A stretch of 43,817 bases of DNA from Alphaproteobacteria bacterium. Lineage in GTDB: Bacteria > Pseudomonadota > Alphaproteobacteria > Sphingomonadales > SMXR01. Position numbers and translations under genes: made by a program. Positions within the stretch are counted from its first letter, which is position 1. Every line of letters begins with the position of its first letter. Under the pieces are notes generated by a model, which worked only from the letters and a program-made list of their open reading frames with translations, ran no database searches and was not told where the DNA came from. Location of the stretch: positions 1-43,817 of the forward strand of contig DAOWAS010000003.1 of NCBI GenBank assembly GCA_030634465.1, given 5' to 3'. Of this stretch, positions 20,969 to 30,722 are shown in pieces.

Positions 20969-21495
20969 AAGAGCGTGTTTTCATTTTCAATTAACATTGC
21001 CAAGTTGGGCTGTTCTTTAAGTATTTTTAACAGGCTTTTCCATGCTTGGCTTGAAATAAAATCAAGTTGGCGTGAATTTTCGTTATCAACAGCTTTAAAC
21101 TGAATGAATAATGTGTCTTTTGGCAGGTGACTAGCAATTTTTTCTGGCCATTCAACAATACTGATATTGCCGTCTATGTTTTCATCAAAACCAATTTCAT
21201 AAATTTCATCAGGCTTGTCCAGGCGATAAAAGTCATAATGCCAAATGTCGGCAATAGCAGGGCTGTCCGCAGGATAGTGTTGCGCAAGGGTAAATGTGGG
21301 GCTTGGCACCTCCATGTTTTTATCTTCTAAATACTCTTGAATAAAACATCGAGCAAAGCTGGTTTTGCCAGCCCCAAGCCCACCATGAAGCGCAAGACAG
21401 TTTGATGGTTGCAAACATGCTTTTATAGCTCTAGCCAAAAGCGGATAGTGTTTTTCCTCCACATGGCTGAGGCTGAATAAAATATCAGGCATCAA
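20965..21495 (-). CDS. tsaE: tRNA t6A biosynthesis ATPase TsaE
   Basis: ALHGGLGAGKTSFARCFIQEYL, VPSPTFTLAQHYP, IWHYDFYRL, IVEWPEK. Confidence 0.93.
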   Translation of the reverse strand: MMPDILFSLSHVEEKHYPLLARAIKACLQPSNCLALHGGLGAGKTSFARCFIQEYLEDKNMEVPSPTFTLAQHYPADSPAIADIWHYDFYRLDKPDEIYEIGFDENIDGNISIVEWPEKIASHLPKDTLFIQFKAVDNENSRQLDFISSQAWKSLLKILKEQPNLAMLIENENTLL

Positions 21496-24046
21496 CCGCA
21501 GGCCTTTTCATTGTGTTTTTGCGAGGCAGGGCGCAAACTACGGTTCTAACGCCATTTTTATTGTTTGAAACCGACAACTCGCCGCCATGAATTTTGATGA
21601 AGCTTTCCACCAATGACAAGCTAAGGTTTAGCTTTCTATTTGTGAGCTGTTCGTTTGCAATGCCAATTAGGCTGCTTTCTTCCTCATCAGTTAATATGGA
21701 AGCTGGTTTGGTATCAGAAATGCAAATGGATATTGTTTTCTTATTACCCTTCATCTCAACCTTAACCGAGCCGTCAGTTCCTGTGCGGCTGATGCCATCT
21801 GTAATAATGGTGTGAATGGCCTGTGTTATTCGCCTTAAGTCTCCCTCCACAGATGTGTCGGCAACACGGCCTTTAGTAAGGCTAAGGTTAACCCCTTTGC
21901 TTTGGGCGGTTTCTTGTGACATTGACATGGCTTTTTCAATAGCAGTTTTTATATCTACCTCTTCAATATCCAGCTCCATTTTATCTGCTTCAATTATGGA
22001 CAGGTCTAAAATGTCATCAATAAGATATTTTAATTTTACAGATGATGAGAGTATGGCGTCTATATAATCTTTTTGTCTTGGGTTCAGTGAGCCAAAATTT
22101 TCCAGATTTAATATTTCTGAAAAGCCGATAATTGAGTTTAGTGGTGTGCGCAACTCGTATGACATGCTGGCAATAAACTCTGATTTTAAGCGGTCAGCTG
22201 CTTTCATGGCCAAGTTTCTATCTTCCAGTGCTGCTGTTATTTTAGCTTTCGAGGTTTCGTCACTAATTGTAAACAGGCAGGCACCATCAGGCAGGGGAAC
22301 AATTGAATATTCAACAACCGTTCCGTTGCTTAACGTCCATTGTCCTGAGTGTAGCTCTCTTGAGGCTGTAATATTGATTAGATTATCCTGAAGCACTTCC
22401 CAGTTCTGATTGGAATTATCCAGCATTACTCTGGTTTTTTCGGTAATTTCTTTGATGTGTGGTTCGGCGTTTAAAAACTCAGGGTCTATTTGCCAAAGCT
22501 TGGCATAGTTTGAGTTAAATAGCTTAAGACGACCATCACTGCCAAACACAGCTACTGATTCGTGAAGGTTATTAAGGGTTTCGCGCTGAACTTCAATTAA
22601 CGTGTTGTAAGAGCGCTCTAATTCCAGCCTGTCGGTTACATCTTCAAACAAAACCAGTATGCCGCCAATTGGGTGTGGTTGGGTTACAACACGCAAGGTC
22701 CTGCCATTGGGCAGGTGCCATGTTTCTTCTGTTGGTTCTAGCAGCCCTACATACTGCGACAAAATATGTTTTTTCCAAGCTGGATAATCGGCATGTTCGG
22801 GCAATTGGCGTTTTTGCCGCCATGCCTCCAATAACTCACTATGGGTGGGTTCGCCGTCCAGCCACTTTGCTGGCAATTGCCATAGCTGGTTAAAAGCATG
22901 GTTGTAAAACCTCAGGGTGGTATCGGGGCCAAAAATGGCAACAGGCGTTGATAGCTTGTCCAAGGTTTCAGCATGGGCGGCTTTGTGTTGACCCAGTTCA
23001 GCATCTAAAAACTCTGCGCGGGTGACATCAATTGCAAAACCAATTGTTTCAAACTCATTGTTGGGTGATGGCACTTCGTGTACTTGCAAAGAGTGCCTTT
23101 GACCATCGATTGTAACAAAATGTTTTTCAACCTGCTCTTGGTGTTTGGCCAAGGCACGTTTGGCTATTTCCTGAAGCGGGCGTTTTTTGGCATCAATAAC
23201 CAGTTCAGCCTGAGCGGCAACCACGCTTGCAGAATTTTCTTTTTCCACAGCAGTTGCGTAAGAGCGATTTACCCAGCCGAGGGAAAGGTTTTTGTTTCTG
23301 CTCCAAACAGGGAAGGGTGCCACATCCAAAATTTGTGAAAGCATCATTTGCTTGCTCAGGCTTTCAGACAATTGTGCTGTAAGGTTGCTGTGCCCTTGGT
23401 CTAGTTCGGTTACGTTGTTGAACCAAATAACGTCAAATTGACGGTTTTTGTTCAGGTCGTTTTTAGCTTTTGTTCCCCTTACCAAGTAAATCCTGTCCAT
23501 ATTTGGCGGGCTGAATGTGTTTGTGAAGCTCTCCCCAGTTTTTACTAATGTTCTGATTTTATCAAATAAAACAGTTGTTATTTCTTTGTCTTGTGTTGCT
23601 GTCAGTCCAGCTTGTTCTAGTTTTTCCAGTGGAATAATTGATTCTGAAAATCCAAGCCAGCGCCGCAACCTTGGAGAGCAATAACAAGTGGTCCCATTGT
23701 GGATAGTAAAATATGCCAGCGAGCCCTCTTCAAGAACGGCATCTGAAAACTGAATTATAGCTTCGGCTTCGTTAGCACGAATTAGGGCGTCTCTTCGCCT
23801 TAGCACTGACCATAAAGCAATAAGCGAGGTGACAACTGCCATGGATAAAACAACCCAAAAGGCGGGGGTCATTTCTTCTTGTGCAGTTACACTCGCCGCC
23901 CAAACCTGACTAGGTGCGATCAGCAAAATCGTTGTTATAATGTGTAATAATGTTGGCAGCGTTTTTTTCATGGTCAAACTTTGCCGTGTGATGGCGTGAA
24001 AAACAAGAAAACAATGAGGATAATAAACAAAAAAGGGGGCTTGCAC
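21485..24046 (-). CDS. divL: Multi-PAS sensor kinase-like protein with Tyr at the phospho-acceptor site (DivL-like)
   Basis: N-terminal hydrophobic segments, several PAS-like regions, H-box ASMSYELRTPLNSIIGFSEIL with Tyr codon TAC (plus coordinates 22157-22159), degenerate ATPase region; sits between tsaE and ahcY, the neighbourhood of divL in Rhizobiales as I recall it. Confidence 0.75.
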   Translation of the reverse strand: MQAPFFVYYPHCFLVFHAITRQSLTMKKTLPTLLHIITTILLIAPSQVWAASVTAQEEMTPAFWVVLSMAVVTSLIALWSVLRRRDALIRANEAEAIIQFSDAVLEEGSLAYFTIHNGTTCYCSPRLRRWLGFSESIIPLEKLEQAGLTATQDKEITTVLFDKIRTLVKTGESFTNTFSPPNMDRIYLVRGTKAKNDLNKNRQFDVIWFNNVTELDQGHSNLTAQLSESLSKQMMLSQILDVAPFPVWSRNKNLSLGWVNRSYATAVEKENSASVVAAQAELVIDAKKRPLQEIAKRALAKHQEQVEKHFVTIDGQRHSLQVHEVPSPNNEFETIGFAIDVTRAEFLDAELGQHKAAHAETLDKLSTPVAIFGPDTTLRFYNHAFNQLWQLPAKWLDGEPTHSELLEAWRQKRQLPEHADYPAWKKHILSQYVGLLEPTEETWHLPNGRTLRVVTQPHPIGGILVLFEDVTDRLELERSYNTLIEVQRETLNNLHESVAVFGSDGRLKLFNSNYAKLWQIDPEFLNAEPHIKEITEKTRVMLDNSNQNWEVLQDNLINITASRELHSGQWTLSNGTVVEYSIVPLPDGACLFTISDETSKAKITAALEDRNLAMKAADRLKSEFIASMSYELRTPLNSIIGFSEILNLENFGSLNPRQKDYIDAILSSSVKLKYLIDDILDLSIIEADKMELDIEEVDIKTAIEKAMSMSQETAQSKGVNLSLTKGRVADTSVEGDLRRITQAIHTIITDGISRTGTDGSVKVEMKGNKKTISICISDTKPASILTDEEESSLIGIANEQLTNRKLNLSLSLVESFIKIHGGELSVSNNKNGVRTVVCALPRKNTMKRPAVDA

Positions 24047-24083
24047 CCATGCAAACCCCCAATAATTTTGCTTAAAGCTGTTT

Positions 24084-25379
24084 TTAGTAGCGATAGTGGT
24101 CAGGTTTGTAAGGGCCTTCCACTTTCACATCAATATAGTCAGCTTGTTCTTTTGACAGTTTTGTAAGCTTAACGCCCAAACGGTTAAGGTGAAGCGAGGC
24201 CACCTTTTCATCCAGATGTTTAGGCAAAACATAAACTTTTTTGTCGTAGGTTTTATAGTTATCCCACAACTCAATTTGCGCCATAACCTGATTGGTAAAA
24301 GATGCGCTCATAACAAAACTAGGGTGCCCAGTGGCACAACCAAGGTTTACTAGGCGACCTTTAGCCAGAATAATCAGACGCTTGCCATCAGGAAATTCTA
24401 CTTCGTCAACTTGTGGCTTAACTTCGTCCCATTTGTAATTATCCAATGCGGCGATTTGAATTTCGCTGTCAAAGTGACCAATGTTACAAACAATGGCTCT
24501 GTCTTTCATTTCACGCATATGATCCAAGCAAATAACATCAACATTACCTGTTGTTGTTACGAAAATATCACCAACTGGTGCGGCATCTTCTAAGGTTGTA
24601 ACCTCATAACCTTCCATTGCTGCTTGCAGGGCGCAAATGGGGTCAATTTCTGTTACCAAAACACGTGCACCTTGTGAGCGCAAGCTAGCGGCAGAACCTT
24701 TACCAACATCGCCAAAGCCACAAACAACAGCAATTTTACCCGCAACCATCACATCAGTTGCACGCTTAATGCCATCAACCAAGCTTTCACGACAGCCGTA
24801 AAGGTTGTCGAACTTGGATTTGGTTACGCTGTCGTTTACGTTAATGGCAGGCACTGCAAGGGTGCCAGCGCGCTCCATAAGGTACAGTCTGTGAACGCCA
24901 GTTGTGGTTTCTTCTGACAGGCCACGAACATCTTTCATTAGTTCTGGATAGTCATTGTGCATCATAATTGTCAGGTCGCCACCATCATCCAATATCATGT
25001 TAGGAACCCAACCATCTGGGCCTTTAATGGTTTGGTGAATGCACCATTCAAATTCTTCGTCTGTTTCGCCTTTCCATGCAAAAACAGGAGTTCCATACGC
25101 GGCAATGGCTGCGGCGGCATGGTCTTGTGTTGAGAAAATGTTGCATGAACTCCAACGAATTTCAGCACCAAGGTCTTCAAGTGTTTCAATTAATACCGCA
25201 GTTTGAATGGTCATGTGTAAACAACCAACAATGCGGGCACCCTTTAATGGTGCTTTACCTTTATACTCTTCACGTAATGCCATAAGGCCGGGCATTTCAG
25301 TTTCAGCAATGGCAATTTCTTTTCTGCCCCAGTCGGCTAGGGAGATGTCAGCAACTTTATAATCAGGTGAATTGTTCAT
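24084..25379 (-). CDS. ahcY: Adenosylhomocysteinase
   Basis: [61 protein letters not shown]-terminal [10 protein letters not shown]. Confidence 0.97.
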   Translation of the reverse strand: MNNSPDYKVADISLADWGRKEIAIAETEMPGLMALREEYKGKAPLKGARIVGCLHMTIQTAVLIETLEDLGAEIRWSSCNIFSTQDHAAAAIAAYGTPVFAWKGETDEEFEWCIHQTIKGPDGWVPNMILDDGGDLTIMMHNDYPELMKDVRGLSEETTTGVHRLYLMERAGTLAVPAINVNDSVTKSKFDNLYGCRESLVDGIKRATDVMVAGKIAVVCGFGDVGKGSAASLRSQGARVLVTEIDPICALQAAMEGYEVTTLEDAAPVGDIFVTTTGNVDVICLDHMREMKDRAIVCNIGHFDSEIQIAALDNYKWDEVKPQVDEVEFPDGKRLIILAKGRLVNLGCATGHPSFVMSASFTNQVMAQIELWDNYKTYDKKVYVLPKHLDEKVASLHLNRLGVKLTKLSKEQADYIDVKVEGPYKPDHYRY

Positions 25380-25490
25380 GGGTTATCTCTTCTAAAATTA
25401 TATGGTTGGGTTTATGCCGCGCGTTATAACAGGCACACTCAACCCTATCAAGCATAAAGATTTCTTTATATATGGTTAAGGTTGGTTGTT

Positions 25491-25796
25491 TTAGGTGTCT
25501 TCTTCAAATTTATTCTTAACTAAACCTTCAAGAGCATCTATTGCCTCTTGGGCTTGGGCCCCGTTTGCCTTGATGGTGATAACCTCGCCCTTTGCCGCAG
25601 TTAACAATAACAGCCCCATAATGGACGATCCCAAAACTTCGGTTTTGTCTTTTGAAACCATAATGTTGGCATCGAAAGTTTCTGCCAGCTTAACAAAGCG
25701 GGCGCTGGCACGGGCGTGCAAACCTCTTTTATTTGCTATGGTAACCTTAGCCTTATGGCTGAAGTTTTCTGAATTTGAATGTTGTTTGTCGCTCAT
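25491..25796 (-). CDS. HPr family phosphocarrier protein (PTS-Ntr type)
   Basis: KRGLHARASARFVKLAETFDANI with active His, VLGSSIMGLLLLTAAKG Ser-site region. Confidence 0.93.
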   Translation of the reverse strand: MSDKQHSNSENFSHKAKVTIANKRGLHARASARFVKLAETFDANIMVSKDKTEVLGSSIMGLLLLTAAKGEVITIKANGAQAQEAIDALEGLVKNKFEEDT

Positions 25797-25808
25797 TAGG
25801 TTTAGCCG

Positions 25809-26234
25809 CTATTTATCGGTTTCTGATAATATGTTCGAGGCACTGTTGATGTATTTCCTACCTGATTCGCAAGCGGCCTCAACCAGATCTGCAAGCTCAG
25901 ATGTTTCTCTAAGGCTAGCTAGTTTGATAAGCATGGGCAGGTTCACACCCGCGATAACTTCATAATTACCCTTGTCCATTATTGATATGGCAAGGTTGGA
26001 CGGGGTGCCGCCAAACATGTCGGTTAGCACCACAACACCCTTGCCAGCATCTACTTTTTTTGCCGCTTCTAATATTTCAGCTTGGCGTTGTTCCATGTCA
26101 TCATCTGGGCCAATGCATACCATTTCCACAGCTTCTTGCGGGCCAACCACATGCTCAGTAGCGGCCAAAAACTCTGTAGCCAGTTGACCGTGTGTGACCA
26201 AAACCATGCCGATCATTTTTATCTCCTTTAGCAT
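25809..26234 (-). CDS. PTS EIIA component, mannose family
   Basis: MIGMVLVTHGQLATEFLAATEHVVG and VVLTDMFGGTPSNLAI. Confidence 0.9.
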   Translation of the reverse strand: MLKEIKMIGMVLVTHGQLATEFLAATEHVVGPQEAVEMVCIGPDDDMEQRQAEILEAAKKVDAGKGVVVLTDMFGGTPSNLAISIMDKGNYEVIAGVNLPMLIKLASLRETSELADLVEAACESGRKYINSASNILSETDK

Positions 26235-26273
26235 TTCGCTTTATTGTTTTTTGATAGTGCCGCTATATTTTGT

Positions 26274-26687
26274 TCATGCCAAGCTTTTTAGGTACAGGCA
26301 CAGTTTTGCCACTGCTGAGGCATGTTTGGCACAAAGATAAATTTGCGGCAAACTAATCCCTTCAATTGTCACAGTGTCATCTTTGGGCATGCGCTCTAGC
26401 TTGTCAGTATCAACCAAATTTATAACAAGGTTTATTGTTGTCTGGTCTTTGTTTTTGGTGGCAATTATGCCAATGCCGTAAGCTTCAATTTTACCTTTAA
26501 TGTTTTTGGGAACCGTGGCTGTCAGGGAGTTTTTGGTGCTTTTAACTTCTGTATAGTCGTCACTTACAAGCACTGCACCCCTGTCCATCAACCGAATGGC
26601 AAGGTCGGATTTTCCAGCACCTGATGCCCCTGTTATGAACAGGCCGTGGCCATTAAACTCGACGGTTGTTCCATGTAAAAGTGTCAT
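26274..26687 (-). CDS. hprK: Short HPr kinase/phosphorylase
   Basis: P-loop ITGASGAGKSDLAIRLMDRGAVLVSDDYTEV; adjacent to EIIA and HPr; lacks the long N-terminal domain as in alphaproteobacteria. Confidence 0.9.
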   Translation of the reverse strand: MTLLHGTTVEFNGHGLFITGASGAGKSDLAIRLMDRGAVLVSDDYTEVKSTKNSLTATVPKNIKGKIEAYGIGIIATKNKDQTTINLVINLVDTDKLERMPKDDTVTIEGISLPQIYLCAKHASAVAKLCLYLKSLA

Positions 26688-26706
26688 AACTGCTCAATTG
26701 TTAAGG

Positions 26707-28377
26707 CTATAGGTTTGTGGGCAGGCACACGTTAAAACACGCCCCTAAAATTTTACCACTATCTGGATCTATTCTGTTGTTAGCGCTTATGGTTCCGTGG
26801 TGTGCTTCAACTATTTGCTTGGAAATGTTCAGCCCTAATCCTGAATGCATGCCGAAGGCTTCTTCTTTTGGACGCTCCGAATAAAAACGCTCAAATATTT
26901 TACTGCCAACCCCGTCGGGCAAACCCAGACCCTCATCTTCGACCATAATGTCAATGCGTTCATCGCCTTGTTTTATGCTAACCAAAATCTCCCCATCTTT
27001 GGGGGTGAAGGAAATGGCGTTATCGATAAGGTTTCTTATTACTTGCCCCAAGCGTTCATCTAAACCCTTCAAAAGATATGGTTTGTCGCTATCTCTAGAA
27101 ACGCTTACCTTGGCATGCAAACCATTGGTGCTAGTGTTGTATGAACTGGCAATTAGCTCAATCATTTCAGCAATGTCAAAAACTTCTGACCGCGCTCGTA
27201 ACAGCTCTGCATCCAAACGTGAGGCGTGGGAAATGTCACTTATCAAGCGATCCATTCTTTTGGTGTCATCTTCAATAATTTTAAGCAACTGTGCCTGAAT
27301 GGCAGGGTCACTGGTTCTTTTTATGCTCTCCACAGCGCTTCTAACTGAGCTTAGTGGGTTTTTAATCTCATGAGACACATCAGCGGCAAAGGTTTCAATG
27401 GCACCAATGCGGTCATACAAGGCACGGGTCATGGCACCAAGTGACAGGGAAAGGTCGCCAATTTCATCCTTGCGTCCTGAAAACTCTTTAAGGTCACGGG
27501 CGCGGCCATAACCACGCCTTACTTTGTCAGCAACATCAGACAGGCGGCGAATGGGGCGCACAATAGTGTTGGCAAGAAAGAATGACAGCAATGCCGTGAC
27601 CAAAATTGTCACCCCAAATACTTTAACAATACGCAGGCGCTCGCTTTCTATTACATTTTGAATGTCGACAGTGTCGGTGGTTAGCAATATTGCTCCCAAA
27701 ACCCGCCTGAAACGCTGTACTGGAACCGCAACGGAAATAATGGCGCCATCTGGTGATGAGCTTATTAATGTTTTACCCTCGCCGCTTAGGGCTGAAACCA
27801 CCTCGGCATAATCAAGTGCGGTTAGGTTGGGGTTTTCTTTATATGGTGGGTATTGGGGCGATGATGATAATTTATCTAGCGCACCGTTCATCCATGTTAA
27901 AAATATTTCTTTAATGCCGTCAGAACGTTCAGGCGGCGGCAGGGGAACACTATAAATACCCCGATCTTTAGTCATAAAGCGGCTGTCCACCAAAAGTGTG
28001 CCATGCAGGTCATAAAGTCTGGCGCGGTTGTTTGTTGCCCCCATCAGTCTTTCAATTATTTGTCTGGACTGCTCAATTTGAATTTCTGAGTTTTCGGTAT
28101 TGCCCGATGCGCTTTCACCAATAGCACCAGAAATAATGTCAGCCTGCGTGGTCAGGTTATCAACCCGTCTGTTTATCCAGCTATCTCTAAATTCATCCAA
28201 ATATAAAATGCCAGCGAAAAGCATGGCTAAAGCAATTATGTTAATTGCCATGATGCGTATGGTAAGCGGGGACAGGCGTCTGGCGCGCTTTCTTTCAAGC
28301 GTGGAGCCAGTTGCTGTTTCAAGCTCAGCTACGGGCTTATCACGCTCGGTTAAGGACTGTTCCTGTTTTGAAGTCAT
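26707..28377 (-). CDS. chvG: Sensor histidine kinase ChvG (ExoS)
   Basis: Two TM segments with periplasmic domain, HAMP, H-box FAADVSHEIKNPLSSVRSAVE, intact N/G boxes (NLIDNAISFTP, VEDEGLGLPDG, HSGLGLNISKQIVEAHHG). Confidence 0.92.
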   Translation of the reverse strand: MTSKQEQSLTERDKPVAELETATGSTLERKRARRLSPLTIRIMAINIIALAMLFAGILYLDEFRDSWINRRVDNLTTQADIISGAIGESASGNTENSEIQIEQSRQIIERLMGATNNRARLYDLHGTLLVDSRFMTKDRGIYSVPLPPPERSDGIKEIFLTWMNGALDKLSSSPQYPPYKENPNLTALDYAEVVSALSGEGKTLISSSPDGAIISVAVPVQRFRRVLGAILLTTDTVDIQNVIESERLRIVKVFGVTILVTALLSFFLANTIVRPIRRLSDVADKVRRGYGRARDLKEFSGRKDEIGDLSLSLGAMTRALYDRIGAIETFAADVSHEIKNPLSSVRSAVESIKRTSDPAIQAQLLKIIEDDTKRMDRLISDISHASRLDAELLRARSEVFDIAEMIELIASSYNTSTNGLHAKVSVSRDSDKPYLLKGLDERLGQVIRNLIDNAISFTPKDGEILVSIKQGDERIDIMVEDEGLGLPDGVGSKIFERFYSERPKEEAFGMHSGLGLNISKQIVEAHHGTISANNRIDPDSGKILGACFNVCLPTNL

Positions 28378-29108
28378 TATCCCTCTTTATAACGGTATCC
28401 AACCCCATAAAGGGTTTCTATACCCTCAAAGGTGTCGTCGACAGCTCTAAACTTTTTACGCAACCTTTTAATGTGGCTGTCGATGGTGCGGTCATCTACA
28501 TATATGTCATCAGTATAGGCCGCATCCATAAGCTGGTCACGACTTTTTACATGACCAGGGCGAATTGTCAGGGCTTGCAGAATTAAAAATTCAGTAACCG
28601 TAAGGTTTATATCTTTGCCATCCCACTTAACCATGTGACGAAGCGTGTCTAAAGTAAGCTTGCCGCGAACCATAGCCGCCTCTTCTTCCTCAGCCGGATT
28701 GTTCCCAGAATTTTTGCCTGGTTTGCTGCGCCGTAAAATTGCTCTGATGCGTTCAATTAAAAGGCGTTGGGAAAAAGGTTTGCCGATATAATCGTCAGCG
28801 CCCATTTTCAGACCTAGCATTTCGTCAATTTCTTCATCTTTGGAGGTAAGGAAAATAACTGGCATGTCGGTGTGTTGGCGCAGTTTTCGCAGTAGCTCCA
28901 TACCATCCATACGGGGCATTTTAATATCCAATACACCTAAATCTGCAGGGTTTTGTGATAATGCCTCTAATGCGGAAACGCCGTCAGAATATGTGCGCAC
29001 CTGAAACCCTTCTGCCTCCAAGGCAATGGTAACAGAGGTTAGAATATTGCGATCATCATCTACCAGTGCGATTGTGGTCATGTAACTATTCCTTTTATCT
29101 TTTCCCAT
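28377..29108 (-). CDS. chvI: Response regulator ChvI
   Basis: Receiver domain ([25 protein letters not shown]) plus OmpR-type winged helix; overlaps chvG. Confidence 0.92.
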   Translation of the reverse strand: MGKDKRNSYMTTIALVDDDRNILTSVTIALEAEGFQVRTYSDGVSALEALSQNPADLGVLDIKMPRMDGMELLRKLRQHTDMPVIFLTSKDEEIDEMLGLKMGADDYIGKPFSQRLLIERIRAILRRSKPGKNSGNNPAEEEEAAMVRGKLTLDTLRHMVKWDGKDINLTVTEFLILQALTIRPGHVKSRDQLMDAAYTDDIYVDDRTIDSHIKRLRKKFRAVDDTFEGIETLYGVGYRYKEG

Positions 29109-29290
29109 AGTAAGGCAGATTTTCCCATTTCATGGCATTTAGGCCAAACCTGCAAGGCAAAAAAACGCTTTATTTAAAATCATATGCGCCGTAACCCCAA
29201 GTTAAGCAAAATTAATGCTATGGTATGCGCGTAAATTGGTCTAAATAATGGCGAAAATAAAACAGTTAAAAATAGTTTACGGTAAAATTC

Positions 29291-29821
29291 ATGGCAGGAC
29301 ACAAAAAAAGTTGGGGTTTCCCCCGTTGGGGCGAATATGGTCAGGACCGTGATACGGTTCCTGTTCGTTTGTGTGACTTTCATGGTTGCACCGATAAGGC
29401 CGACTTCCCTGCGCCAAAATCTCCACACTCTGATGCCAAATGGTGGTTTTGTCAGGCTCATGCGGGTGAATATAACAGAAGCTGGAATTTTTTTGAGGGC
29501 ATGAGTGCCCAAGATGCCAAAAAGGCCGAAGATGACGAACGCCGCACAGGCAAGGGCTACGCTCAAGCTGGCACTTATGGCTGGGGCGGGGCTGAGGGTG
29601 ATGATGGCCTAACAGCGTTGGAGCGCGAAGCACTTGATGTGTTGCAATTGGATGCCGAGGCCAGTGCCGGTGAAATTAAAGCCAGATACCGTGCTATGGC
29701 GAAAAAATATCACCCCGATCATAATCAGAATGACAAAGACGCTGAAAAAATGTTTCAGCGGGTTCGTGCCGCATATGAAGCGCTACAATTGCGGGTCGAT
29801 GTTAGAAGCTTTAGAATGTAG
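29291..29821 (+). CDS. J-domain (DnaJ-like) protein
   Basis: C-terminal J domain ALDVLQLDAEASAGEIKARYRAMAKKYHPDHNQNDKDAEKMFQRVRAAYEAL with HPD. Confidence 0.88.
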   Translation: MAGHKKSWGFPRWGEYGQDRDTVPVRLCDFHGCTDKADFPAPKSPHSDAKWWFCQAHAGEYNRSWNFFEGMSAQDAKKAEDDERRTGKGYAQAGTYGWGGAEGDDGLTALEREALDVLQLDAEASAGEIKARYRAMAKKYHPDHNQNDKDAEKMFQRVRAAYEALQLRVDVRSFRM

Positions 29822-29883
29822 CATTTAAAATGCAATAATCGTAAATTACTGAGAATTTGTTAATCAATAGAGACGGCCGTAGC

Positions 29884-30606
29884 TCAGAGCTTTGACAGGG
29901 CTACAATTTCATCTGTTTCAGACAATTCATTAATAATGTCTTGAATATAATCTTCTTCATTAACTTTAAGAGAGATACTATGTAGCTTACTTGCCATTTT
30001 ATCATAGAAATCAACGTCTCCTGTTAACTTATTCCAAAACTCAGACCCAACAAAAACGCCATATCCATGTTCCGCCTCAATATTGAGATAACTACCACTT
30101 AGCTCTTTGCGTTCTCCATATAAGACCCCTACAATTGAAGAATTAGGAGCAAGGTCTAATCCATCTAACATTGCTTTCTTACGTAATTTTGTGAACTTCT
30201 TTGTTATCGTTTCAACATCGTCTGCATTGATTGTATTGGGGCCAGCTTTTACCTGACAATACATCACAGGTTTATTGTCCACAGTTTGGTCTTCAAACTC
30301 AATATCAACCCCACCAATAGCGCTACCTTTAGCGTGGTCAATATTGGTTACAATAAAATTCTGCATTTTACTTCCAAATGTTGTTGTAACAGATGTTCCC
30401 ATTGCTCTTGGTAGGACTAAAGCTTTTGCCAAAGAAAGTGGAGATATATCCCCATACACAAAATTAGCAATGTATGGGTGTAAAAAAGGATTAATATTAA
30501 AAGCATTAGACTTTTTTAATTTTTTGACATTGGCTTTATGCTTTTCATAAACATCTTCCATCCACCAATCTTCTAATCTATCTAGCAAAATACCTGTATC
30601 AACCAT
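29884..30606 (-). CDS. Probable type II restriction endonuclease (PmeII-like)
   Basis: NINPFLHPYIANF, LPRAMGTSVTTTFGSKMQ, GGVDIEFEDQTVDNKPVMYCQVKAGPNTINADDVETI (PD-(D/E)xK-like with QxK); divergent to a C5 methyltransferase. Confidence 0.8.
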   Translation of the reverse strand: MVDTGILLDRLEDWWMEDVYEKHKANVKKLKKSNAFNINPFLHPYIANFVYGDISPLSLAKALVLPRAMGTSVTTTFGSKMQNFIVTNIDHAKGSAIGGVDIEFEDQTVDNKPVMYCQVKAGPNTINADDVETITKKFTKLRKKAMLDGLDLAPNSSIVGVLYGERKELSGSYLNIEAEHGYGVFVGSEFWNKLTGDVDFYDKMASKLHSISLKVNEEDYIQDIINELSETDEIVALSKL

Positions 30607-30680
30607 AACAATAACCTATCGATTAAACTATTATTAGAACATATATAATTTTAACCTTTACTAACAGTGAAATACATATT

Positions 30681-30719
30681 TTAATAACCCTGTATAGGGT
30701 TGTATAAGGTGGTTATTAA
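30681..30719. promoter_or_regulatory. Operator-like nested repeats between divergent REase and MTase genes
   Basis: TTAATAACC (30681-30689) - 21 bp - GGTTATTAA (30711-30719); nested AACCCT-N4-AGGGTT (30686-30701); tandem TGTATAGGGT/TGTATAAGGT (30691-30710). Confidence 0.5.
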
Positions 30720-30722
30720 GGG

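Noticed and set aside
29875-29886. 12-bp GGCCGTAGCTCA identical to the 5' part of the tRNA-Ala gene, at the left border of the R-M cassette (possible att remnant)
   Set aside because: Only 12 bp of a motif shared by many tRNAs, no integrase and no matching copy at the right border; a chance match is plausible.
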